Below, piece after piece: positions 40,812 through 48,598 of a DNA stretch of 64,000 nucleotides (the stretch's first letter is position 1; each line of letters opens with the position of its first letter). Made by a program: the position numbers and the translations under genes. The notes beneath the pieces are model-generated. The model worked only from the letters and a program-made list of their open reading frames with translations, ran no database searches and was not told the origin of the DNA. The stretch comes from Methanobrevibacter arboriphilus (lineage in GTDB: Archaea > Methanobacteriota > Methanobacteria > Methanobacteriales > Methanobacteriaceae): positions 1,131,001-1,195,000 of the forward strand of contig NZ_AP019779.1 of NCBI RefSeq assembly GCF_019669925.1. The letters are read 5' to 3'.

Positions 40812-41240
40812 TTATTTTTTATAATAGTATGTTGTTGCTTTATATTTTATATAACCATTTTTAGCATTATAATCTATTGTTTCCCACTTACCTGCTTTAA
40901 ACCATTTACTACTATAATGATTTTTAACAAAGTAATCTTTGCTTTATATAAATGATATTTAGAAGGAGAATAATAACCTAAATTAGTTGCTATGTCTGTT
41001 TGTTTTCCCACCTATCCATAATCTTTTTTATGGTTGTGTTTTTTCTCACAATGACCATAATATATTCTATATCTTGTTTTTAGGTCCAATTTTAACAGTG
41101 TCAATTACTCCATCATAACTATTATCTCTAAATTTAATTGATTTTTTATATAGTTTTACTCAATACTGCTGATACATTACTTAATGTAAATCCTATTACT
41201 GCTGTAAATAATATTAATAATAATATTATCCTTTATCCAT
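40812..41240 (-). pseudogene. Broken gene for a small secreted protein
   Basis: On the minus strand a strong AAGGAGG site precedes ATG 41240, but the frame stops after four codons. Shifting frame gives a signal peptide (IILLLILFTAVIGF, then TLSNVSAV); further shifts give FRDNSYDGVIDTVKIG, YYGHCEKKHNHKKDYG, TDIATNLGYYSPSKYHLY and finally HYSSKWFKAGKWETIDY to a stop at 40814. At least four frame breaks and stops separate these pieces. Reassembled, it would be an exported protein of about 135 residues. It lies next to the frameshifted restriction gene. Confidence 0.7.
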
Positions 41241-41292
41241 TTTTTTAGATCCTCCTTAAAAATTATCTTTAAATATGTTTTATAGAGGATTA

Positions 41293-43185
41293 TTATTCTT
41301 TTAATGAATTTTCGATTATTTCAATATCTTTAGGACTTAACTTATATAATTCATAAATTAGTCTGTTTATTTTATCGTCTGTGATTTCTATTTGTTTTTC
41401 TAATAGTTTTTTATCATGCGGATTATTAGCATTAGATAAATCCTGATTTAATTGAATCATTTTATCCACTAAATCAATGAAAGGTTGTTGTTTATCTTTA
41501 TTTATATCTTTTATAGGAATTTGAGAAAGAGGTTTTTGATATAACTCAAGAGCATCACCTTTCTTTTTTCCTTTTTGATTAAACCAATTATAATACAATT
41601 TAGAATTAATCAATGCTAATACATATTTTAAGTCAATATTAGTTTTCTCTTTTTTGTCGATTATGAAATAAACATCGGATGAAGCATAAAAATCACATTC
41701 ATTATATGAAAAATCATTTAATTTACTTCTTTGAGGTATAACAATTTTGCGAGAATTGAAAATCCTATTTTCACGAGATCTTACTATACTATACCATTTT
41801 TCTCCATTTTTTCCCCTAATTGATTTAATTAAAGGTTTAAATTTTAGAAGATGTTTTTTAATAAAAGGATAGTTATCTATTAGAGTATTTTTATTACTAT
41901 ATATCACATATTTATTTGCAATTTTTTTATTAGAATATCTTTTAATATCTGAATTTTTAAATAATGGTTTTAATAAATTTCTTTCATTTTTAGGAGTATT
42001 TTCGAAAAATTCATTAGAAACTATAAAAACATCTTCATTTATGACATAATTATTTTTTATTTTATATGTTCCATCTTTAATTTTGTTTATATGACTTTTA
42101 CTAACTTTATCTATACCTGTTCTAAGTCCAGTTTTAACATCACACTTTTTAGTTATAATAACCCCTTGGTCACTTATTTTATTTAAGATTTTTAAAATAG
42201 AATCAGTTTTTTTATTTCCGGAAGGAGAGTTACCAGAACCCACAATTCTTAAATAATTATTTTCTCCTTCAAACAAATCATTCTGATTTATTTTAAAATA
42301 TTCAGTATTTTCATCTTTGTGATTAAAAATTGATTTGATTAAAAATTCCGAAGCATCCCCCTTATTTTTTGTAATTAGATTTTCAGCAAAATCTTTTCCT
42401 TTATATTTTTTCTTGAGTATGGTTATAATATTGTGTTGTCCTTTTGCATTTTCAAAAATTTTTAATTCGTTAAAATCTAACAATTTTAGAATAGTAGTTC
42501 TTTCTTTGAAATCTTTTCTTAAGTTAAAAGCACCATCTGCTGTTAAAAAATAATTAGTTGTAATAAAAGATATTAATCCATTCTTTTTAGCAATATCTAT
42601 AGACTTATGGAAAAAGAAATAAAATAAATCAACTTTCACCATATTTCTAGCAAAATCATTTCCCCATTTAGTAGAGAAAATAGGAGCGAAAATTTCATTA
42701 TTATTTTTTTGCCCAACATATGGTGGGTTTCCTATTATTGCATCAAATCCTCCATTAGTCATTATAGTATGAAATTCTTCTTCCCAATCAAAAGGATTTA
42801 TTTTTTTTATCTCTTCTTGTGTTAAATCATTATTTTCTAATATATCCGTTCCTATAAGACTATTTCCACATCTTATATTATCTCCAAGATATGGCAACAC
42901 CCTTTCTTGTATTAATTTCTTTTGTTGCTCGAGAGCATCTTTATTCTCATTCTCCAATACTTTCAACAGTAAACTGAGCTTAGTTACTTCAACTGCTTGT
43001 GTATCAATATCAACACCATAAATATTGTTTAATAATATTTCTTTTTTCTTTTGTATTGTTAGGAAATATTCTCCTCCTTTTCCTTGATATATTGTGTTTT
43101 TAGGGTGTTTGGTTAACTTTGAATAATAATCAATATGCCATTTTAAAAGATAATTATGCTCCAAGTAAGAATGATCCACTTCCAC
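41293..43185 (-). CDS. Type IIG restriction-modification enzyme, C-terminal part (frameshifted)
   Basis: A 630-residue frame holding the catalytic and specificity parts of an Eco57I-like enzyme that both methylates and cuts DNA. It starts inside methyltransferase motif I of the upstream frame. It carries NIYGVDIDTQAVEVTKLSL (motif II region), FDAIIGNPPYVG (motif IV NPPY) and a TaqI-type specificity domain in the last 300 residues. One extra base near 43154 would fuse it in frame to the N-terminal frame (GAYNYLLKW across the junction). If the break is real, no intact enzyme is made. The annotated ATG is only where the open frame happens to start. Confidence 0.85.
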   Translation of the reverse strand: MEVDHSYLEHNYLLKWHIDYYSKLTKHPKNTIYQGKGGEYFLTIQKKKEILLNNIYGVDIDTQAVEVTKLSLLLKVLENENKDALEQQKKLIQERVLPYLGDNIRCGNSLIGTDILENNDLTQEEIKKINPFDWEEEFHTIMTNGGFDAIIGNPPYVGQKNNNEIFAPIFSTKWGNDFARNMVKVDLFYFFFHKSIDIAKKNGLISFITTNYFLTADGAFNLRKDFKERTTILKLLDFNELKIFENAKGQHNIITILKKKYKGKDFAENLITKNKGDASEFLIKSIFNHKDENTEYFKINQNDLFEGENNYLRIVGSGNSPSGNKKTDSILKILNKISDQGVIITKKCDVKTGLRTGIDKVSKSHINKIKDGTYKIKNNYVINEDVFIVSNEFFENTPKNERNLLKPLFKNSDIKRYSNKKIANKYVIYSNKNTLIDNYPFIKKHLLKFKPLIKSIRGKNGEKWYSIVRSRENRIFNSRKIVIPQRSKLNDFSYNECDFYASSDVYFIIDKKEKTNIDLKYVLALINSKLYYNWFNQKGKKKGDALELYQKPLSQIPIKDINKDKQQPFIDLVDKMIQLNQDLSNANNPHDKKLLEKQIEITDDKINRLIYELYKLSPKDIEIIENSLKE

Positions 43186-44371
43186 ATGCAGGATCCAGTA
43201 TTCTTATTTTAGATACTTTTTTTGGTGTTTTACCTTTACATATTTTCCCAACTGTGTTTTCTACTATATAATCCACTATGTATTGTGGAGTGTAATATAC
43301 TCCTCCTGCTTTTTTCACTTCTGGTTTTTCTTCAATTTTAGCTTGATGTGAAGGAGTTAATCTTATTATTTTCCCTAAAAATTGCTCATAAACATTTCCA
43401 AGTATCTCTGGAGATAAAACACTGAATTCGTATGGTGATAATGGGTAGTATAAGTTTTTTATTATTTCTTTAAACACACTATTATCAATTTTTAATTTTA
43501 GTGTGAATGTGTCAGCAGGTTGACTTATGTTTTTCTCTTCTTTAAAGTGGAATAAACCTGAATTGTATTTGGCATCTGCTTTTATGCATAATTTTCCAAA
43601 TTCAGCGTAAATATTTGGTTTTTCAAGTATTTTTAACAATTTTTGGTAAGGTTCTACTCCCCTATCTTCGGCCATTCGTAGGAATATTATCCTGTCTATT
43701 GTTTGTTGAACTGCGTAATTTAAATCTTCAACTGATAATTCTTTATTTCTAAGGGCTATGTTTTTTGCTAATATTAGTCTCCAGTTTTCTATTTCTTTTA
43801 GGAATTCATCATCAACTTCGCTTGTTCCTTTTTTACCTGTGCTTTTAGCATATTTATCGAAGCTTCCTTTAAGGACTGCTTCTTTTGATAGTATGTTGTA
43901 TATTTCATCCCATTTTTCTATGTAGTCGGTGTATTTGTATAATGCTACTCTTCCTGTTGAAACATTATCTTTGTTTGAAGGTCTTGTTTTTGATTCATAT
44001 ATTGCTAGTTCTTCAAAGTCTGTTAATACTGATAATGATAGTTTTGCACTCCATGCGTATCTTCTTAATTGGTGTGCAGGGTTTTTGTCTTTAGCAATGT
44101 TTACTGATGGCTTTTTTGCTTCTACAAAGAACATTCTTCTTCCATGTAAAGTGAAACTATAATCAGGAGCTTTTGTTTTACCTCCTACTTTTATACTATC
44201 TTCAAGAATAACATCTCTATATTGTGGTGCAGTGTCTTGTTCATTATTAACATCCCATCCTAATGCTATGAATAATGGATCTATAAATTCTTGCCTTACT
44301 GTTGTTTCATTATAGGAGCTACTTTTGTAAGATTCAATGTTTTCTTTAAATTTTTCAACTAGTTTTTTCAT
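43154..44371 (-). CDS. Type IIG restriction-modification enzyme, N-terminal part (frameshifted)
   Basis: A 405-residue frame with the N-terminal nuclease of an Eco57I-like enzyme: PD-(D/E)xK residues in KAPDYSFTLHGRRMFFVEAKKP (residues about 72-92), a long helical connector, and the start of the methyltransferase with GGVYYTPQYIVDYIV (motif X) and ILDPACGSGSFLLGA (motif I), where a stop codon follows at once. The rest continues in another frame at 41293-43185. ATG 44371 (MKKLVEKFKEN) is preferred to an upstream GTG at 44401. The nearest regulator candidate is at 44937-45212. Confidence 0.85.
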   Translation of the reverse strand: MKKLVEKFKENIESYKSSSYNETTVRQEFIDPLFIALGWDVNNEQDTAPQYRDVILEDSIKVGGKTKAPDYSFTLHGRRMFFVEAKKPSVNIAKDKNPAHQLRRYAWSAKLSLSVLTDFEELAIYESKTRPSNKDNVSTGRVALYKYTDYIEKWDEIYNILSKEAVLKGSFDKYAKSTGKKGTSEVDDEFLKEIENWRLILAKNIALRNKELSVEDLNYAVQQTIDRIIFLRMAEDRGVEPYQKLLKILEKPNIYAEFGKLCIKADAKYNSGLFHFKEEKNISQPADTFTLKLKIDNSVFKEIIKNLYYPLSPYEFSVLSPEILGNVYEQFLGKIIRLTPSHQAKIEEKPEVKKAGGVYYTPQYIVDYIVENTVGKICKGKTPKKVSKIRILDPACGSGSFLLGA

Positions 44372-44401
44372 GTTATTTGGAGCTTCTTTAATAACTAACA
44401 C

Positions 44402-44878
44402 ACACCAATCATTTAAAATATTATTTTCTTAATATTATGTTTTGATACTTTCTTATTAAATATTTTTCTAAGTTATATTAATAGAAAATATACAAAACTA
44501 AATAATAATTTAAAAAAAATTATAAAATTAAGAAGAAAAAACAAAATCTAATAATAATATAAAGAAGAAAACTTAATGTTAAAACAAAAATTCCTACCTC
44601 AAAGTATTTATAATCATATACAATTGAAAATAAAAAATTTTTTTAAAAAAAATTAAATAATGAAAAACAATGAATCAAAAAAGAACTATAATATTGATTT
44701 AATATGAGAAAATAAAAGATAGAATAAGAACTACTATCAGTTTAATAAACCATTGCTTCAAAAATCTTAATAGCATATAAAGTTCTTATAGTTTTACTAT
44801 TTTAAATATAGATAACTTAAGAGAATTATATAAAAATTTAGTAATTTGTATTAAGATTTTCAATAATATTTTTTTTAA
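44402..44878. other. AT-rich spacer, no gene seen
   Basis: Spacer upstream of the restriction gene. No element apart from A/T-rich sequence is recognisable. Confidence 0.45.
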
Positions 44879-44940
44879 TTAAATATGTTTTAATACTTCT
44901 TTTCCAAGTTCTTTAATTTTATATAATCTTCCTTGATTAT
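44879..44940 (-). pseudogene. Partial duplicate of the regulator's C-terminus
   Basis: Directly after the stop codon of the winged-helix gene, another frame reads NQGRLYKIKELGKEVLKHI then stop. This parallels the regulator's own end, KKGRLYKLTSKGFEALEIL. It is the leftover end of a second copy of the gene, or the older C-terminus displaced by a duplication. Confidence 0.6.
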
Positions 44941-45212
44941 ATGTTATTTTTTAATATTTCGAGAGCTTCAAATCCTTTAGAGGTTAATTTATATAATCTA
45001 CCCTTTTTAACATCATCATCTAAAACTTCAACCATTTCATGCTCTCTAAGTTCTTTTAATGCTCTACTTGTTTCTCGCATTGGAATTTTAAGAGATTTGG
45101 AAATATCTGTTGGAGTTTTAAACTTATTATTTATATCTGAAATAACTAAAATTCTATATTTTCCAGCTTTAAGAAAACTTATTTCTTTATAAAACTCTTT
45201 TTTAATATCCAT
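44937..45212 (-). CDS. Small winged-helix transcriptional regulator
   Basis: A 91-residue DNA-binding protein. The whole chain is one winged helix: KYRILVISDINNKFKTPTDI (helices 1-2), KSLKIPMRETSRALKELREH (recognition helix), and the wing VLDDDVKKGRLYKLTSKG. Related small regulators of the MarR/ArsR kind are common in methanogens. It sits between the restriction-modification gene and the array of small anchored proteins and could control either. A remnant of a second C-terminus follows it. Confidence 0.82.
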   Translation of the reverse strand: MDIKKEFYKEISFLKAGKYRILVISDINNKFKTPTDISKSLKIPMRETSRALKELREHEMVEVLDDDVKKGRLYKLTSKGFEALEILKNNI

Positions 45213-45314
45213 ATATATGTATTAAAATATTTTATAATAAAGTTTTAAATGTGAAATAATATTTTTTAATCTTTTTTACACAACATTTATATTCCATTTT
45301 ATATTATATTAATA

Positions 45315-45330
45315 TAGATTAAAAAATCTA
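45315..45330. promoter_or_regulatory. Dyad upstream of the anchored-protein array
   Basis: TAGATT and AATCTA are separated by four A, 40 bases before the ATG at 45370 and in the divergent spacer behind the winged-helix gene. It could be that regulator's operator; there is no direct support. Confidence 0.35.
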
Positions 45331-45369
45331 CAAAAAAGTTTATAAAAAATTTATATGAAGTAAAATTTT

Positions 45370-45699
45370 ATGGAGAAAAATAAAAAAATTATTTTAGGAA
45401 TTGTAATAGCTGTTGTTGTAGTAGTTATTAGTATAGTTATTATTAATTATATCACTGAATTAAACAATGAGGCTGAAATGGAGGCATTGAATAATGATCC
45501 TGAAGCTAAAACTCTATTATTTTTAGCACAGAGCGATATTAATAATGATAATTTAATAGATCGTTCCGAATTAATAACCTATTTCAATTCTAGTAGTGAC
45601 CCCGAAAGTATAGCAGATGAATTCTTATCATACGATTCAAACAATGATGATGCATTAAATAAAAATGAACTATTCAATTATATGTCCAATACTACATAA
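45370..45699 (+). CDS. Membrane-anchored protein with two EF-hand motifs
   Basis: A 109-residue protein. Residues 1-27 are the shared anchor of this array (MEKNKKIILGIVIAVV). The outer part has two calcium-binding EF-hand loops, DINNDNLIDRSE near residue 56 and DSNNDDALNKNE near 90, with D-x-N-x-D-x-x-x-x-x-x-E spacing. This suggests a surface calcium-binding role. It is the first of six small genes in a row on this strand. Its first 60 bases are nearly identical to those of the gene at 45767, while the rest is unrelated. Confidence 0.75.
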   Translation: MEKNKKIILGIVIAVVVVVISIVIINYITELNNEAEMEALNNDPEAKTLLFLAQSDINNDNLIDRSELITYFNSSSDPESIADEFLSYDSNNDDALNKNELFNYMSNTT

Positions 45700-45766
45700 A
45701 AAAAAGCTTTTTAACAAAATATTTTCAAAATAACAAAAAAAATTAAGAAAAAAGAGGTACAAATTT

Positions 45767-46078
45767 ATGAAGAAAAATAAAAAAATTATTTTAGGGATTG
45801 TAATAGCTGTTGTTGCTGTTATTGGTGTTGGAGTTTTAATTAGTGCTATGAATAATGGTCCTACTGCTGAAATTGGTGGAAACACATATCACATTGGAGA
45901 CTATATTAGTTTTGAAGCATATAATTCAAATTTAACCTTAGACACTTATGTAACACAAATTGATGAGAAAGCTATGTATAGTGAAACCAAAGACGGTAAA
46001 TACATGGTTCAGTGGGATTTAGAAAAAGGGAATGGAATATTAGTTAAATACCCCGATAGCTATTTATACAATTATTAA
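45767..46078 (+). CDS. Membrane-anchored small protein of the common-anchor array
   Basis: A 103-residue protein: anchor MKKNKKIILGIVIAVVAVIG, then about 75 residues of beta-rich sequence (IGGNTYHIGDYISFEAYNSN, then KYMVQWDLEKGNGILV). No family recognised. The anchor-coding DNA nearly repeats that of the gene at 45370. A GAGGTAC ribosome binding site lies upstream. The next gene follows after 14 bases. Confidence 0.68.
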   Translation: MKKNKKIILGIVIAVVAVIGVGVLISAMNNGPTAEIGGNTYHIGDYISFEAYNSNLTLDTYVTQIDEKAMYSETKDGKYMVQWDLEKGNGILVKYPDSYLYNY

Positions 46079-46092
46079 AGGTAAGATCCAAT

Positions 46093-46560
46093 ATGAAAAA
46101 AATATACATACCACTAATAGTTATTTTACTAATATTAGGACTAATAGGAGGCATATTAATAGGAAATATATTCTTCCACCCACAAAATACTAATAATAAT
46201 GTTAATGAAATAAGCAACAATGATAATACTATTAGAAATATTAGTTCTAATCCCACATGGCACAAAATAGGAACATATAACGGTATTGGTGATGATAGCA
46301 TACAAATCAACACTAAAGGAAGTAAAATAAAAGTTGTTTCAACTGCTATGCCTATTAAAAACTATGCTGATAATTCTCTAACGACTATACTTAATCAGGG
46401 TAGTAGGACAGTTGAGATGTCGCAAATGTCATGGAATAGTAAAAGTGCAGTAGCTACAAAAACAAAAACTATAGAAGTTTCAGATTCAGGTAACTTTGAA
46501 ATTGTAATTTCAACCTATGAGTTACAATGGTGGAATATAGAAGTATACGAATACTATTAA
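46093..46560 (+). CDS. Membrane-anchored exported protein, unknown function
   Basis: A 155-residue protein with an N-terminal hydrophobic segment (about residues 5-27) that differs in sequence from the common anchor of its neighbours, an Asn-rich linker (about 31-52), and a beta-sandwich-like domain of about 100 residues (TWHKIGTYNGIGDDSIQIN to YELQWWNIEVYEYY). No known family was recognised. Nine bases before the next frame, so likely cotranscribed. Confidence 0.68.
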   Translation: MKKIYIPLIVILLILGLIGGILIGNIFFHPQNTNNNVNEISNNDNTIRNISSNPTWHKIGTYNGIGDDSIQINTKGSKIKVVSTAMPIKNYADNSLTTILNQGSRTVEMSQMSWNSKSAVATKTKTIEVSDSGNFEIVISTYELQWWNIEVYEYY

Positions 46561-46578
46561 AAAGGTAAGTTGAAACTT

Positions 46579-46902
46579 ATGGAAAAGAAAAAGAAAATAA
46601 TTTTAGGAGTATTTATTATTATAATAGCTGTTATTGCTGTTATTGCTTTAAGTTCTTATAATCAAAGTGTTGAACGAAATGAGTTAATGAAAGAAAAGTA
46701 TAACCAAGGTTACAAAATAGATTTCAACACAACTAATATATCTGTAATTACTAATGAAATTCAAGGAAATGTTCAAGATATTACCAAAATCGAAATATTA
46801 GACCCCACATATGATAATTGGGCAATTATTGATAACGAAAACAAACTAATGTATATAGGGAAATTCGGATCAAGCCAAGTAGCCGTTTACACACTATCTT
46901 AG
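46579..46902 (+). CDS. Membrane-anchored small protein of the common-anchor array
   Basis: A 107-residue protein: anchor MEKKKKIILGVFIIIIAVIA, then about 75 residues with alternating strands (INTTNISVITNEIQGN-like segment, ending MYIGKFGSSQVAVYTLS). No family recognised. The frame opens at a TTG three codons upstream; ATG 46579 gives the same start as its paralogues. The anchor-coding DNA closely matches the gene at 46947. Confidence 0.68.
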   Translation: MEKKKKIILGVFIIIIAVIAVIALSSYNQSVERNELMKEKYNQGYKIDFNTTNISVITNEIQGNVQDITKIEILDPTYDNWAIIDNENKLMYIGKFGSSQVAVYTLS

Positions 46903-46946
46903 AACATGAAAAAATGAATATAATAATTAGAGGAGGTTGAAAATTT

Positions 46947-47312
46947 ATGGAAAAGAAAAAGAAAATCATAATTGTTATTATAGTAGCAATTATTGCTGTT
47001 GTTAGTGTTGGAAGTTACATTACTTATGAATGGTATATGAATACTAATTTTGAAAATAATTTAAAAGAAGCTAATTCATATGCAAATGAGAGAGTAGATA
47101 CTTCTAATGAAGTTTCAGCAGATAGTGAAACAATGTTCACAACACAAAAAGAAGGATCAAGAATCATAACAGATATTATAAAAAATATAGATGAAATAAT
47201 AAAATCTACCGATAATGAAATAAGTAAACTTGAAGAAGCTAAAAATTATGCTCAATCACCTGCAGAAAAAAAAATACATCGAATTACAACTAAAAATAAA
47301 AAACAACTATAA
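46947..47312 (+). CDS. Common-anchor protein with helical domain, possible frameshift
   Basis: A 121-residue frame: anchor MEKKKKIIIVIIVAIIAVVS, then a helical domain (ERVDTSNEVSADSETMFTTQ, ITDIIKNIDEIIKSTDNEIS). The end is odd: after a run of nine A (47266-47274) the frame gives a short basic tail. With eight A the frame would continue as AEKKYIELQLKIKNNYKKTY and stop at 47349, a more coherent helix that also reaches close to the next gene. So the tract is probably a slip site or a recent mutation. A strong GGAGG lies upstream. Confidence 0.65.
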   Translation: MEKKKKIIIVIIVAIIAVVSVGSYITYEWYMNTNFENNLKEANSYANERVDTSNEVSADSETMFTTQKEGSRIITDIIKNIDEIIKSTDNEISKLEEAKNYAQSPAEKKIHRITTKNKKQL

Positions 47313-47363
47313 AAAAACTTATGAATTAATGAAAGAATGTAATAATTAGATAGGTTGAAAATT

Positions 47364-47855
47364 ATGGAAAATAAAAAGAAAAAGATTATCCTAATTTTAA
47401 TTATTATAACTATTATTATTGCAGTTATAGGTGTTGTTAGTTATAATAATTCAATGCAATCAGAATGGGAAGTCAATGATATAGCTAGAGAAATTTTTCT
47501 TAGTGGTGAAATGATAAATGAAATTACTGATATAGAAAATATGAATCTTAATAGTGTAGAAAAATGGCTAAATAATAAAGGTGTTTATCCTGATGGTAGT
47601 GTTGAAAGACTTGACTATTATGAATTCTACAATACTAAAACGGGCGAATTTTTAATTGTTGAAAAATCAACCGGCATTGTTTCTTATAGTGTTCACAAAG
47701 ACATTATAGAAAAAAGAGCATATTTAAGTGATCCATTAAAATACGGAGAACCTTCAGTTACTTTACCGGGTGAAGATGGAAAAAATGGTACAGAAGATGA
47801 TGAAACACTTACTTATGAAGATTTAAATTTACCTGGAACTGGTTATTGGGACTAA
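47364..47855 (+). CDS. Membrane-anchored small protein of the common-anchor array
   Basis: A 163-residue protein: anchor MENKKKKIILILIIITIIIA, then about 135 residues with a DUF-like mixed fold (EWEVNDIAREIFLSGEMINE, YEFYNTKTGEFLIVEKSTG) and an acidic, Gly-rich C-terminus (GEDGKNGTEDDETLTYEDL). No family recognised. It is the last gene of the array. ATG 47364 is chosen over the TTG at 47355, which lies in the AGGT ribosome binding site. Confidence 0.68.
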   Translation: MENKKKKIILILIIITIIIAVIGVVSYNNSMQSEWEVNDIAREIFLSGEMINEITDIENMNLNSVEKWLNNKGVYPDGSVERLDYYEFYNTKTGEFLIVEKSTGIVSYSVHKDIIEKRAYLSDPLKYGEPSVTLPGEDGKNGTEDDETLTYEDLNLPGTGYWD

Positions 47856-48185
47856 TTAATATTTAATCTAGGAAGTCCAATACTCAAATTTTTTATTTCA
47901 TTTTATTAAATAAGACAATTATTTATATATCTTATATTTCTATTCTTTTTCACGAATTTTAATATAACTTTGCTATTTATTTACATTTTAATATCCAATG
48001 TTTCTTTTAACTTATCTATTTTCTTCTTTAGTATGTATTTTTAAATATTATATTAATTTTATATGGAATTTTATCCTACTTTTCTCTAATTCATCTTCAT
48101 TTTTAAAATATAAGTTTTATATATCAATAAACTTTTTAACATCAAAATAAAACCAATCAAAAAATAAAACATCTACACAGCAAAT

Positions 48186-48259
48186 AGGTGAGTAATCAAG
48201 CTGGATAATTCACTGAAATCCTAATCGTTAGAGCGCAAGTTCAAATCCCTCCAAGTCCT
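48186..48259 (+). pseudogene. Decayed tRNA-Arg (CCT) copy
   Basis: The 3' half is well kept: CCTAATCG, then AAGTTCAAATCCCTCCAAG and TCC, matching tRNA-Arg(CCT) at 38717-38790. The 5' half is hardly recognisable apart from CTGGATAA in the D-loop position, and the acceptor and anticodon stems do not pair. It is not a working tRNA. Confidence 0.75.
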
Positions 48260-48432
48260 TTAATTATTTTTAACATTGAAAATAATAAATAAATCAATTA
48301 AAAGGATTATTATAAAAATAACCATAATAATAACTTTAATTGGTAAAATGACAACATTTGATTATATTTTCCTTCTTTAAGAAGAGTTTTATTTTCTATA
48401 AAACCCAATATTTTTCACTGAAAATAAGTATT

Positions 48433-48495
48433 TTGAACTTATAAGGTAATTTAAAGAGTTTAAGTTCCTAATCTAACTTAGAGAGATTGAATTTT
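48433..48495 (+). pseudogene. Strongly decayed tRNA-Arg (CCT) copy
   Basis: ACTTATAAGGTAATTTAAAG followed by AAGTTCCTAATC aligns with GCTTGTGGCCTAGTTTGGAA and GACTCCTAATC of tRNA-Arg(CCT), mostly by G-to-A and C-to-T changes. The 3' arm is lost. Weaker than the other copies and judged by eye. Confidence 0.45.
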
Positions 48496-48598
48496 TATTA
48501 ATGTTAAAAAAATATTAAAAGTATTAAAAACAAAATATTAATAATATAATGCTAATAAGAAAAATTTAAACCTAGTATTTATAAATGGATGAGATTTT

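Larger units (their letters stand above)
47856..48598. other. Spacer holding two tRNA-Arg remnants
   Basis: No protein gene seen. The stretch contains two decayed copies of tRNA-Arg(CCT), listed separately at 48186-48259 and 48433-48495, in otherwise AT-rich sequence. The second lies about 100 bases before the permease start. Confidence 0.6.
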
